From contig NC_081835.1 of the NCBI RefSeq assembly GCF_030867095.1, positions 46,855,892 to 46,919,891 of the forward strand: a DNA stretch of 64,000 bases, in the 5' to 3' direction. Within the stretch, counting starts at the first letter, position 1, and each line of letters opens with the position of its first letter. This document shows positions 24,111-50,345 of this stretch, piece after piece. Origin of the DNA: Alligator mississippiensis (taxonomy: Eukaryota > Chordata > Crocodylia > Alligatoridae). A program made the position numbers and the translations under genes. The notes beneath the pieces were generated by a model, which was not told the DNA's origin, ran no database searches, and saw only the letters and a program-made list of their open reading frames with translations.

Positions 24111-24648
24111 GCCCGAATGAGCAGCTTTGTGTCCAGCTGGTTATGTCCCTTTCACCAGTCCCAGTAGCTGCTGGGCTCCGGTTTTGGCTTCCAGCCTCAT
24201 GCTGCTGCTCCCCACCCAAGTTGTAGCTTGTAGCAGCTGCCAAGCAACCTCCACCGCCCTCCCTGGGCTTCACCAAAGAGCAGCTCCCTCCTGTAACTCC
24301 TGTGAGCCCTGCTGCCCCGTGGGGCAAAGACCCCGACTGAGGACTTCAGCTGTTGGGTGGCCCCTCGTGCTGGTGCTCCAAGTGCAGGGTGATGTTCCAA
24401 GCTTGAGCAGCTGCGGCAGGGTGTGCTTTCTGGAGAGATCTGTAATGTTTTCAGGAACCGTTAGAGCACCAGCCGAGCCCCTGAGCAGTTCAGGTCCGAA
24501 CTCAACCCTGCTGCGGTAGCAGCGTTGCAGTTACTGCGGGTACTCCAGGGACAAGCGTGGGCCCACACATCTGGAGAAACAGGTCTTTTGATGGCATCTG
24601 AGAATGGTGATTTTGTTTCTTCTACATGTCTTATTTCTCTTCTGCCAG

Positions 24649-24675
24649 GTTTCCAGCCTCCTGCAAATAGACAAC
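24649..24675 (+). other. ACY1: ACY1 5' UTR in the first coding exon
   Basis: A strong polypyrimidine tract and acceptor (ttctcttctgccag) end at 24648. A second AG at 24655-24656 could also be used. The frame is open upstream of the ATG, but the pyrimidine-rich intron-like sequence argues against an earlier start. Confidence 0.65.
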
Positions 24676-38827
<14,152 letters not shown>

Positions 38828-39217
38828 GGGGGCCTGGGGCAGAGGCTGTAGGTGAGGGGGGTGGGGAGGTCAGCTGGATACCAAAGAGACACAAGGAAGA
38901 AACATTCATGATGTCCCCCTGTGGCAGCTCTGGGGATGCCCCTGTGCTTGAGGTGTCTGTCCAGTGAGGCCAGGACTCTGGCATCCCAGTGGGCAACACC
39001 ATGTGCAGGGCACTTCTTTGCCAGAATCCCAGCCGTGCCATCCCAGAGAGGCAGGGACTTGGTGGGCAGTGTCCTGCATGGGCTCTGGGTTGCCAGGGAC
39101 CTGTGGGGTGCCAGGATCCAGCAGTTCTGAAAGTCCTTTGGGTAAGCAGGGTGCAGTGCCCAGCTCCTTTCTGTTGCATGGGGTAGAGGGGAGGAGATCT
39201 CAAGTTCCCCAGGCCCC

Positions 39218-39320
39218 TGTGTGCTGTGACACAGAAGACCTTGGTCCTGCTCCTAGCTCTGATATGGCCTGGCCAGGTGCCCTTGCCAAGTCACTTAATC
39301 ACTGTGTCCTCCCTCCTTCT
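39218..39320 (+). repeat. MIR-like SINE within ACY1 3' UTR
   Basis: The series cctgctcctagctctgatat, ccttgccaagtcacttaatc and actgtgtcctcc follows the MIR core and tail. It indicates that part of the UTR came from a SINE. Confidence 0.6.
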
Positions 39321-40084
39321 CCTGCCAAGGGGGATGTCCCCAGCCAGCACTTGCAGAGTTGCTTACAGTCAAGGCCTCAGGCCCATCATGACTTTCACAC
39401 CCTGGGTCCAGCAGTAGGGTGTGCTGGGTGCAGGGCTCTGCCTGCAGGGATATTAACTGGTGCATTGATGAACCCTACAGGGGTAGCTGCCAGTTGCAGT
39501 GTGCTTCCATGTCCTGTTGCATTTTGGGCCCATCCCCAAAGGTGAAGGTGGCTTCTGCGCATTGGAAAGCCACTGCTGGGACTTGCCTTCTCCCTTCCTC
39601 AACTCCAAGCTCCTGACTGCAGCTTCCTCACCCATTGGCACCCTGCAGCAGTCAGGAACTGGTGCTTACCAGCAGGGGACACAACACTCAGGGACCATGC
39701 TACCCCCGTCTCCGCCCCCCTCCATCTTCCAGCGGGGTCCATTGCCAAACTCCTTGTCTCTGAGCCAGTCCAGGAGCAAGGGAAGCCCTGGTGTGCCCTG
39801 GCAGACGTGTGCCTTGAAGGGGCTGGTTGCAGGGTGGGAGGGTTCCAGGGCCAGACCCCCGCCCTAAGCCCCCATGTTTGGGGTTGCACAGCACCCTTAT
39901 TGTGCCCATACAGAGGGCCTTTGCTACCCCCATGTGAGCCTCTCTCAGCCTGGCCTCCCCCCCCCCACCCCCCCAGTGGTAGCATCAAGGGCTTGGATAG
40001 GGGCATCTGGTCCCAGCCCTTTCTGTACTTCTGCCAAAGCTTCCAGCCATTAGCCCCCCTCCCCCCATGTCTGCAACGGTGCTC

Positions 40085-40090
40085 AATAAA
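40085..40090 (+). terminator. Polyadenylation signal of ACY1
   Basis: Canonical AATAAA, 1.26 kb beyond the stop, in a cluster typical of transcript ends. Confidence 0.8.
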
Positions 40091-40172
40091 ATGATTTAAT
40101 CAGAATGGATGAGACAAGCATGGTACTTTCAGGCTGCCTTGGGGTTCCCTCCACTCCTGCCTCTGCCTGAGA

Positions 40173-40413
40173 CAGTGGTGCTCGACCTATCTGGTCCTGC
40201 AGGCTGGATAAGTAGCATGAGACCTCACACTTGCCCAAACTTGAATGCCAGATCTAGCTGCAGTGCAACCCCAGGTGCCAGTATCTGAGGCCATGTCATG
40301 TGGACTGCCACCTGCCCTCTAGCCAACTGTCTCAACTTGGGAGCCTCATTCACCAGGACACAGCTCTGTGGGCTAGATCTGGCCTATGGTGGGCTGGAGG
40401 TTCAGCACCACTG
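40173..40413. mobile_element. Non-autonomous hAT-like element downstream of ACY1
   Basis: Left end CAGTGGTGCTCGACC and reverse-complemented right end CAGTGGTGCTGAACC differ at only two of 15 positions. The 241-bp body shares ggctagatctggcctatg with the element at 28598-29129, so the two may be of one family. No transposase is encoded. It lies about 80 bp after the ACY1 polyadenylation signal. Confidence 0.8.
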
Positions 40414-40419
40414 GCTTAG

Positions 40420-43400
40420 TGCCATCAGCTTCTCAGCTGCGTGCCCCTAGATAGTCTTCATGCATGGCTGCAACTCGAGATTTGCTGTTGGCCATTGGGC
40501 TTCCCTGGACTAGTCCCTCATCTGCAGTGCTAGAGTAGACCAAACGGAGATGACCATGGCAAGGCCCGGGGCAAATCAGCCTATGTGAGGCCCAGACAGG
40601 GCAGTGGGGGTTGGGGATGGTGAGCGACTGGATGTGAAGCTGGCCTGGCTTTGTGGGGCCCCCCAAAGTGCAGGACCTGGGGCAGTCCTCTTGCCCCCTT
40701 CTCCCCCGGGACAGCCCTGCGTCCAAAGGTGGTGGGCCTGTACCCCTGCATGTACTGGGGCATGAGATCCTGGCTCTTCTAATGCCCTATGCTGGTGCTT
40801 TGGTGTGCAATGCTGGACCTGAAATTGAGGCCTTTACTCTGGTCTTTGGGAGCAGTGTGCATGCTGGAGCATCAGCCCTCCCAGTGCAGCAGCCAATGAG
40901 ACTGCAGAAGCATCAGCTCTGTGGCTGACATGCAGGTGCTTCAAAGCAACACTTGTATACAGAAGTAGAGGCACAAAGAGCTGCATTTTAGGACCAGGGT
41001 TGGCAAAAACTTGGCCATGTACCCACAGGCCCTGTGCATACCATGTCATCAGCCAGGCTACACACAGGTGCCATGGGGAAGAGCTTTGGCCTGGTAGCCC
41101 ACAGCCCAGGGCACTGCTCCAGGAAGCTCTCTGCAATGCTGCCTGCAGTAGAGGTTTTGCCAAGTTATGTGCTTGAGGGTAGCAGAGGGCAGCAATGCAG
41201 CCTGGCTGGGGGTGGCAGGGCAGCAGCACAGGGCATTAAGCCAGGCTGTGGAATCCAGCTGAACACGAGTCCTGAAGGCTTTTTCGCCAGCACACAGCAG
41301 CCTCTCCCTGTGCTCATCTTCCCCTGGGTACCTGGCAGAAGGATGTACAGGCTAAAGCTGAATGACCTGTAAGGGCAACTCTTGGCAGGACACTACTGGG
41401 GCTTCATTTTAGCCCAGGGGGCTAAATTAATTGCTTAATTGCTCCTGGAGCTCTGGCCTGCACGGATCCATTGCACAGCTCAGCCTTGTGGGCCAGCTGT
41501 GCTTGCAGGAATGTCTCGCCAGATGGCGCTGAGAGCCCTGGGGCTGGTAAAACTGAGCCTCCAGTAAGTGGGTTGGGCTGAAGGGAAGGAGACTGGCCAG
41601 GAGCCTGTGGTGTGGGGTTGGGGGGAGACTGTTTTGGGATGTCTGTGAGCTCTGTGGTTCCTCTTGTGCCCAGCAGCTCTGCACAGGCAGTGGTGCTGGA
41701 GCAGTTGTGGGGTGTGGGCTTGTGCTGCAAAGCAAATATAGGACCTGCCTGGCCCCAGTTGCGAAGCTGCAGTCTTGGTAAGTGGACAGAGGGGCTGTTC
41801 TACCCACCACCCTTGGGACCTGCCTGGCTGGGACCATAGGCAGTCTCCTATGACCCTCTCAGCCCTTCTGCAAAGGGCTGTAAGTAGAGCCTAAAAGGGG
41901 GGCTCTACATAGAGGTGAGAGAAATCTCCTCTTACTGGCACTGCACAATGGCTCTGCTTCCCCTTCTCTTGGAGGGTGAAAGCCCTGGGGGCAAGATGAA
42001 AGGCAGGCAAGTATGGAGGAATCATCAGCCTTTGAGGTACAAACAAATGGAGGCCCAGGCTGACATGGCCCAGGGGGGTGGTGAGTGAGGGGAGAAGCAC
42101 AGACCCAGATGAGCAGGGGTAGTTTGTTAGTGCTCCCCTGCCCTGCGGACAGCTTGTGGAGGCTGTGAATTACTGCTGGAATGGGAAACGAGCCAGAGCA
42201 ACCCCTGTGGCCACCAGATCAGCCAGGGAAGGTGAAGGAGGAGCAGAGATCAGGAGGGTGAGATGGGATAGTAGTGTATCATGAGACCCAACCCCACTGA
42301 GCTATATACATGTGTACTGGATAGTGATAGAGGTCCGGAGAAGTGACTTGCTCATGGTCACCCAGGAGGTCAGTGACAGAGCCAGGAATGGATCCAGCTC
42401 TCCCGAGTCCCAGCCCAGTGCTCTGCCCACTAGAACACACAGCCTTCACAGTCAGCACTTTGTCCACGGTAGGAGAGCTGGCACCTTGCCCCTTGGGCCT
42501 ACAGGCTCTGTTTGTCGCATTAGCTTGGAATGGTGGGGGTGTGGAAGCAAGCACATATGTTAGGGGACAGGTGTCATGCTATTTGTCTATACAAGCCAGG
42601 CAGGCCTATGTTCCAGCATATCTTGCAAATAGGTAAGGCCAGGGCACCTGGTTTGGGGCACCCATGTCCTCTGAGCACTTTGGAGTGGAGCTGAGTCCCC
42701 ACAGCTCTAGGAAGGCTTTGATTACAGAGACTCCCCTGAGAGACCACAAGTGCCGCCTCCTACCCCATAGCACCACTGCTTCCAGGGGCCCATCTGGACA
42801 GGTTACTAGTCTGTGTTGTCTACACCAGTGCCATGCTTGTGGGGCAGGAGCAGAATGTGGAAGGACCTGCCTTGGCTTTGCTTTCCTCTCTCCCTCCCCT
42901 CCACTCTTAGGCATTTAAAGGCAGCTTTAAACCCGCATCCCAGCCCAGGAGCTAAGACCCCAGCCCAGAGCCCTAGAGCTGCAGAGTATAGGACCAGGGA
43001 TGAGTCTGTGCTGCTTCCCAACCCACCCTCCCATGTGTGACATCCTGCCTCCCTCAGACAGTGCCCAGGATCCTGGCCAAGTCATGTGTGCCTATGGGTC
43101 ACCTCAAGCTCACTCTGCCAGAGCAAGTATGGAGGGAGGGCAGGCAGCATGCTCTGCTGCCAGCTGCCTCTCTCTGGGAACCATTAACCCAGTCACCTTT
43201 GCTGATGGAAACTGTCACTGCACTGGGAGGGAGGCACCTCTTAGCTGTCCAGCACTTGGGCGCTTTCAGGAAGACAGGTCAAACCCACGCTGTGACTTCC
43301 ATCAGCCACTGGGCAAGTATCTGTGTTTCTGGAGGATTCAGGCATGAATGTCCCTCAGAGCTATGTCTGTGTGGTACAAGGGAGAGGGTCTCCAAGGGTG

Positions 43401-46400
43401 GATGATCACTGGAAGGACAGGGTCTTTTGACTTGGCATATGAATCTCCTGAACACCTTGGTGGGGGAGTAGGGCAGCTGCAGGGGCTATGGGGATTGCTT
43501 GCTCCAAGAGGAAAGATGGGGAGTTGGGGTAATGCTAACTCTTCCCTTCCCTGTGTCCCAGCCCCTGTTCCATACTTCAGCTGCAGGACAGCCCTCACTC
43601 TCCTATATGTACTGTGTCCTGTGGTTGTCTCTGGCAGGAGTCAGGGGTCAAGGGTGGGGTGATCAGAGTCAGGTGTGTGTAACAGGCAAGCCCTGCAGTT
43701 AGCCAGGGGGAGTTCAAGGTGGGGCAAGTTGTTGGAGGGTGTTGGAAAAAGGGTGTGGGGCAGGCAGGTACCCAAGAAAGGGTCCTGAGCTGTGCAATGT
43801 GAGACCGAGCTTCATTTAGCTCTTGCATTTGCCAGGGGGCCCTGTACTGTCAGTGTGGAGTGTCCTGCTGAGCCCAGGGAAGGATGTAGTTGATGAAGCA
43901 GGCTGCTTTTGCTTGGTTGCATCCCTTCCTTTAGGAAGGTGAAAGCCTAGTGCAAGTTTGGCTGTTGGGCTGACAGAGAAGAGGAGATAGCCTGTCTCCA
44001 GCTGCAGAGAGGAGAGACTGAGGCATGGCTGCTAGAGAAGTAAGGCTCACCATGGGGTGGGAGGATGGGGAGAGGGTGGAGCTGAGAAGGCATCCTCCAA
44101 AACTGGCTCATGCTTCCTACCTGCTATCTGAGCACTGGGAAGCTTGAGCTTTAGGCTCCTGAGAGCCCCTGACCTTATTGAAAAAGGCATAGGGGGAGTT
44201 ATGATGGGAATGAAACAGCATGAGCTATTCATTGCCTCTTCATTGCTCTAACAGAGATGCAGCTAAGCTGCCTGCCCTGTGACTCAGGCTAAGAGCATGC
44301 TGTGTCTGCTGGCCTTGATCTTGACAGTCCAACTACTGCTATTGACTAATGATGCTTCTGTAATGTGGAACACAATGTTGTATCCTTGGGGATGCCTGCC
44401 TGTCTGGGACGTGGGGGACGAGAGCATGCTGGAATCCAGAGTTGAAACTGCCTTCTGCCCCCTGTCTGGGGGGGCACGTGCTGTGGGCATGTTGCCATCT
44501 CACAGGTGCAGTAAGAGGGCTGCTCTCTGGTTTTAGTAGAGACTTCCTGTCTTTTTGGGGAAAGAACCTGTAGTAACTTCTGGCTTTTGTTGGGAGTTGG
44601 CATGAGACAAGCCTGACTCCTGTGTCTGTGGGTACCTTTAGTAGGATCTGGGTAAAGTTAGACTTGAATGGATTTGTGCAGTGTTTTGCTACTGATCCCT
44701 GCCAAAGGCAGTGTGGATTATTTCAGTGGCTGCTGGGAAGGGCTTTCCTCAATGATGAGGCAAGAGAAGGAGCCGGTCGTGGAGGAGAGCTGCCTGTCAG
44801 CTGGCTGCCAGATGCCTGTTCCCAAAGCGTCAGGTCCCTGCTTCTGGAAATACTAGTTAAATAAACACCCGGCTTCGAGCTGGGGCTAACAAGCTCATCG
44901 AAAAGCAACTTTGGGGGAGAAAGGCCTTCAGCAAGAATAACAGCCATGCATCCGGAATGGGAGCTGCCTTCTGAGCTAAAGCTAATGCAGACCTTCCCCT
45001 GCTGAGACGGCAAAGCTGCTGGCAAGTGGCATTGTGCTCCTGAAAGCCAGCAGTAGCTCATGTTTTGGTGCATTCCAATTGGATCACACACTCCTGAGTG
45101 TACTTTGAGGGATGCCGGTCCTTTAAAATGTGGGGCTACTGTGTCTCTAAGAGGGAGATGAAGATGGGTCTAGGGGCTATAGTCTATAATATGGTGAAGG
45201 GAAGGATTCAGTAGCTCTTGCCAAGGCTCCAGGATAGAGGTAGGATCAGCCAATAAATGATGTCATGTAATGCCTGTAACTTCATATCTGGCTAAATTGG
45301 GAGTGGATGGAGGCTTATCTCATCTGCATGAGGCAATGGGGAGTAGCTGGGCCTTGGCTTGCGGGGTTGGGCAAATTGGTTCTCTCTAACTTTCCTGGGG
45401 ATTCTGCCTTGTATCCTGTAGGGTTTATGACCTGTTGCCATTCTCAGCTTTGCCAGCCCTGGTTTCTTTCCAGCCAAATAAGCGGTGGGGGACGCTTGTC
45501 TGCTCCTTTGGCCACTAAGCACAACAGCTCAAGCTGTTATCCACAGCATCCAATGATGCTAGCAACAAGGAGTGGCAATTACTGGGCCTAGCTGGGAAGG
45601 AGCCAGTACTAGTGTCCTCGGTTATGCTCCATTAGGGATGGACCAAAACCCAGATGTGTGGCCTGGACCTGGCAGTGAAGTCATGAATTGCTGACGAGCC
45701 CACACATGAGCAAAAATGGATTGGCAGGTTCTTGCAGCACCTTCCCCAGTGGGTTTAGTTCTGCTGGGACCAAGATATAGAGAGGTGGCTGCCTGTTGAG
45801 TACAACTGTCGTGTATGGATGACCCAGGGTAGAAGTGATACAAAGCTGACAGAGAGGCAAAGCTATGAAGTACAGTTCATGGCTGGCACAGGTAGCAGGG
45901 GACACTGAGATGCACTAGCTGAGCCATGCGGAGGGAGCTTGCTCAGGTTCCAGCTAGGTTACTGCACTCTTAAGCGCCAGACCCCATGCTGAGGTAAGCT
46001 GGGCTGAGCAGTAGAGTAAGTGCCTTAGCTAGCAGGGTGGACTCAAGTGCCATGGTGGCCAGATGCTGCAGAGCAAGCGTGTGCTGGGCCGAGCCAGCGT
46101 GCAGACCCTCTTCACTGCGGCTGAGGCTGTTGGTGCGCAGGCAGTTAGCATGCATGAGCCCCCAGTGCCAGGTGCTTGGAAAGCTCATCTTGGTGGCTGA
46201 GGAGATTAAGGGAAGAGTGGGGGATCATCAAGCTGTTACTTACTGTGTCCTAGCTGCTGGCTCCTGCTGGGGCATCCAAATGAAGCCTCCTCTTATCCCT
46301 CCTCCAACCCAAACCTCAGCCACCTTTGCCCTTCCAGCCCACAAGTAATGAGCATGTACCTGCATGTCGGAAACATTGCACCTTCCTCCAACTTCAACCC

Positions 46401-46495
46401 AACCCTTCCCTTTGGCCAGAAAGCTACTTTACCTAAAACATTCATGGAAAATATCTTGCTCAGCTTTCCTGGGATGGTCAGTGGCCTTACTCCTC
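40420..46495. other. Intergenic, no gene recognised
   Basis: No exon with family similarity is found. One minus-strand MIR-like SINE is present (42325-42445). In human, RPL29 and DUSP7 follow ACY1; neither is visible here, so the spacer is longer or the order differs. Confidence 0.5.
42325..42445 (-). repeat. MIR-like SINE
   Basis: The reverse complement of MIR is clear: gagaagtgacttgctcatgg, gtcacccaggaggtcagtga, cagagccaggaatgg, then cccagtgctctgcccactag. Confidence 0.8.
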
Positions 46496-46499
46496 TGCT

Positions 46500-46885
46500 T
46501 GGGGCTAGACCCCATGGTCAGCATGTTTGGGATCAGGAAGGAATTTCACCCTATGGTCAGATTGACACGGACTATCGAGGGATTTTGCCTTTCCCAGTAG
46601 CTGAGGGAGGGGGCACGGTTCTTTTCCTTGAATCTCTTGCATTTTTTTAATAACCACTCTCCCCTGTGGCGCAGGACACTGACAATACCTTCATCCCTCT
46701 GCTTGACCTGAGGCAGGTTCACAGGTGTGTTTGTTTTGGGCATTGGGTCTGGTAGTTGTGTGTGATAGGGTTTTCTGGGAGTTTTTAAAGAACAGATTAT
46801 GTAGGGATGTTTCTGCCTGGAACGGGCTGGACTAGATGACCTCCTGGGGTCCCTTCCAGCCCTACTTTTCTGTGAAACCAAGCAG
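46500..46885 (+). mobile_element. CR1 3' UTR and terminus
   Basis: The 3' untranslated part of a CR1 (gggatcaggaaggaatttca, ccctatggtcagattg, attttgcctttcccag) continues to the terminus (acgggctggactagatgacc, cctggggtcccttccagccc). About 380 bp survive. Confidence 0.85.
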
Positions 46886-49415
46886 CATGATGTTGCCATG
46901 TGAGCTGGCCTCAGTCAGCCAGTGTGTTCCAGCGCTGGCCAACACCTTCCATGGAAAAGTCTCTTAATGAGACATTTTTCATATTACAAATTACAGTCCA
47001 TTGCAACACTCTGCTGCAGTCTTGTCATAGCTTGGGATAAAACCACGTGACATTGCATTGGTCCAAGAGTTACTTAACACTGGGCAGGCTCCCTGGATCC
47101 AGGCTAAGGAAGACGCAAAGCCAGCAAACTGCTCCCCCAATTCTTAGCTCCTTGCTAAGAAACAGGATTCAAAGGTGGCTGGGACTGTGTGGGTGTCTCT
47201 TCCTGCCAAGTTCCTGAGAGCGGAGGCCTCCACTTGCTGTAGTAATGTGCATTCTGCTTTACACACCTGAATCGGGAAGCCTCCTAGCCCTTCAGTAGCC
47301 ATCCTTCCTGAGCCCAAGGGAGCATCCCTGGGGAAGCTGGCTGGTCAGAAAAGGTTCTCTGCAGATTGCACAAAGCCTGTCTCCTGGCTGGTCAAATAAC
47401 CTCCTAGATGCTAGAGGAGATCCCTCATCTAAGGAAGGCTGCCATAAATCATCTTGCTGCTTTCCCTCAGTGATGGCTTGGCAGAGGTGAAAGATGTAGG
47501 TGGCAGTCATTCAGGAGCATAGGCACTAGCAGAGCTGGATATAAGGCAGCTGCCCTAGCGTCCTGCTGACAGGGGTGACTAACTTGTCCTTTACCCAGGG
47601 CATGGTCCCTGCTGACTGTGGCTCCTGGATCCTGGCAGTGACTTCTGCAAGTCATGACTGAGGTGCATGAGGTGGAGTAGCTGTGGGGGCAGGTCACACA
47701 CCAGCTTTGAGGAGCTGTCTTGGCATCTTGTGCCCTGCTCAGATTGGTGCTCCTGGATTTTTCCATGTTGGGAGCATCCAAACTTCCTTCCACTCAAGGC
47801 TTTAGATAGAATAAATGATAAACCCAAATTGGTCCCCCCTGTGTCCAGGCTTGTGGGGTGATCTGGGTACTCTGTTGGCTCAGCATGGGTACAACCAAAA
47901 CCCCAGGCTGCCTCTCTCATGGTGATGCTTGAGCTGAAGGCCTCAGGGTGGCTGAGATAGGACATCTGATGCTGAACAGATTCTTTGTGTTGGCTTGTTT
48001 CCTGGCTGGGGCAGATGGTTTGCACTGAGCTCCCACTGCTCTTCTGGGGCACCACAAGCTCTGCTTCCAGGAAAGGCAGGAGGCTGGTAGCTTCTTATGG
48101 GAACATTTTGAAAGGGAAACTTCCCCTTCTGAACAGAGCAGTGCTGGGAGCACTTGAGTGGCAGCAGTAAACCTTGGGGTTACTCTGCCTTGTGGGCCTG
48201 TAGCTGCCATGGCTCTGCTCGCAGCAGGAAGGTGGCAGTGTGTGGAAATGTGTCATATGGCAGCAGAAGGGGTTCTGCCAGCTTGACTTTCCCTTCTTCC
48301 TGTCTGACAGAAGCCACCTTCCTTCAGCACTGCTACAGCTAGCTCAGGGCTTTTGCTGGCAGAGCTACCCTGGCTGTGCAAGCCATGCCTTGGAGGGTGT
48401 GATGGGCTGCACCCTTGGGTTGGGTAAGAGCTAGAAATGCCTCCTGAAATGCAGTGCCTCTCTTCAAGTCCAGCCTTCATGCTGACCACCCTGGAAATCC
48501 TCCTTCAATCTCCCATGGAAGAGCCTAGGCAAGGGCAGCAGAGGCCCAGAGTGCTGTCATGGGCCTGAACTCTGGTTTCCACAGCTCATTTGGTGTCTGG
48601 CCTCTGACAAGACAGAGCCCCAACGACTTGAGTAACAGTGAGCCCTGACCTGAGCAAGGACTGGCTTAGCCCCTTGTCTGAGTTCCCAGACCTCCTCTAT
48701 CGTGGTGCCTTGCACCAGTCCACATCATCTTGAAATGCTCGAGCCTTAACCTTGGCCTTGGAGCAGAAAATTCCCTGGCAGCTGCTGCTCCCTTTCATCT
48801 TCTCTCCCCGGGTGCTAGCGAGTGTGGTGGGAGTGGATGCGGGTGAGGGAGAACTGACCCACCACATGCATGCCTGCAAGGGGATCCAGGGCCAGTGCTG
48901 GGAGTAGGGTTGAACAAAGGGCCCATTGGCACTGCATGGAGGGTGAGCCGCCTCCTCTCTGGATCACTGACCTGTAATTCTAGGTCCTGCCGGTAGATAA
49001 GGAATGTTAATGGAAGTGCTGGGTCTTCCTCATGCATTGGGGCAGTGGAAACCTCTGTTCCATGGAGGAGTGAAACCCACTGGCCTGTGTTTGCCTGGGT
49101 AACTGGAGCTGGCCTGCCCATGCATCCGCTCTGGGATGGCAAGAGCTACTGAGGCCTCTTCTAAGAGAACAAAACCCTGCTTTCATGGTGCCTGTCTCTT
49201 CAGGGTGACTGCTGCCTGCTCTCTGCTAGGCAACTTGGGTACCCCATCCCTCCTGTTCTGACCTGTGGCTTCTCCCCCGAAACAGGCGTCCAACCAAATG
49301 AGTTGACACTGAAAACGTTACAAGGTACCCCCCCCCACACACCCCTCCCCGCAACACCAAGCACTGCTTTGTTCGAAGGAAAGTAAGTTGGTGAAATAAT
49401 TCGTCTGTCCTTTTA
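46886..49415. other. Intergenic, nothing recognised
   Basis: Only short open frames without family resemblance; no repeat class assigned. A C-rich/AC run sits near 49327-49352. Confidence 0.4.
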
Positions 49416-49417
49416 AT

Positions 49418-50198
49418 ATCATAGTTGCATAGTTTCATAGTTGGTAGGGTCAGAAGGGACCTGAGCACATCATCAAATCTGACCCCCTGCCATGGCAGGA
49501 AAAAGTACTGGGGTCAAACGACCCCAGCAAGGTGTTCGTCTAACCTCCTCTTAAAGACCCCCAGGGTAGGAGCCAGCACCACTTCGCTTGGAAGTTGGTT
49601 CCAGATCCTATCTGCCCTGACTGTGAAGTAGCGCCTCCTGATGTCTAGTCTGAATCTACCCTCTGCCAGCTTGTGACCGTTATTTCTAGTCACTCCTGGT
49701 AGTGCTCGGGGGAACAGGGACTCCCCCAGTGCCTGCTGGTCCTCTCTGACTAGTTTGTAACAGGCCACTAGATCCCCCCTCAGCCTTCTTTTGTGGAGGC
49801 TGAACAGGTTCAGGTCCCGTAGCCTCCCCTCGTAGGGCCTGCCCTGCTGCCCCCTGATCATACAGGTGGCCTTCCTCTGAACCCTTTCAATGCTGTCCAC
49901 ATCCCTCCTGAAGTGCGGCGCCCAGAACTGGATGCAGTACTCCAACTACAGCCTGACCAGTGCCACATAGAGGGGGAGGATCACTTCCTTGGACCTGCTT
50001 GAGATGCATCTGTGGATGCATGACAAGGTGCGGTTGGCCTTCCTGACCACGTCCCCACACTGTCGGCCCATGTTCATTTTGGCATTAATAATGACTCCGA
50101 GATCCTTTTCTGCCTCTGCACTGACAAGAAGGGAGTTCCCCAGCCTGTAGGTCTGCTGCTGGTTCTTCCTCCCCAGGTGCAGCACCTTGCTGACCCAT
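49418..50198 (-). mobile_element. CR1 LINE, best-preserved 3' portion
   Basis: On the minus strand the C-terminal ORF2 reads from about 50198 down to 49514: KVLHLGRKNQQQ, EKDLGVIINAKMN, RTLSCIHRCISSRSKEV, then EYCIQFWAPHFRRDVDSIER and RIWNQLPSEVV. The frame is broken once, by a TAG where the family has Gln before LEYC. The 3' UTR runs down to a terminal CATAGTTT-type short repeat at about 49418. The 5' end is missing. The low divergence marks it as one of the younger repeats in the window. Confidence 0.93.
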
Positions 50199-50264
50199 TG
50201 TCTTCTCCCCTTCAAAGGGGATCTCCTTGCCTTCTTCCCGTTGTATCTTCACTTCTAACTTGTT

Positions 50265-50345
50265 ACTTCTAGGGATTGTCTCCCTTACACTTATGTGTAC
50301 AGCTCCTGACACAGTGGGGCTTAGATACCAATAGGTGCCTCTGGG
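50265..50345 (+). repeat. L2/MIR-like 3' tail fragment
   Basis: gtgtacagctcctgacacag followed by tggggcttag and ataggtgcctctggg fits the conserved tail that follows the gtaagctcc block in such elements. Confidence 0.45.

Larger units (their letters stand above)
38828..40108 (+). other. ACY1: ACY1 3' UTR
   Basis: About 1.28 kb from the stop to just past AATAAA at 40085-40090 (gctcaataaaatg). It contains a MIR-like segment (about 39218-39320) and a C-rich run near 39957-39976. Confidence 0.78.
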
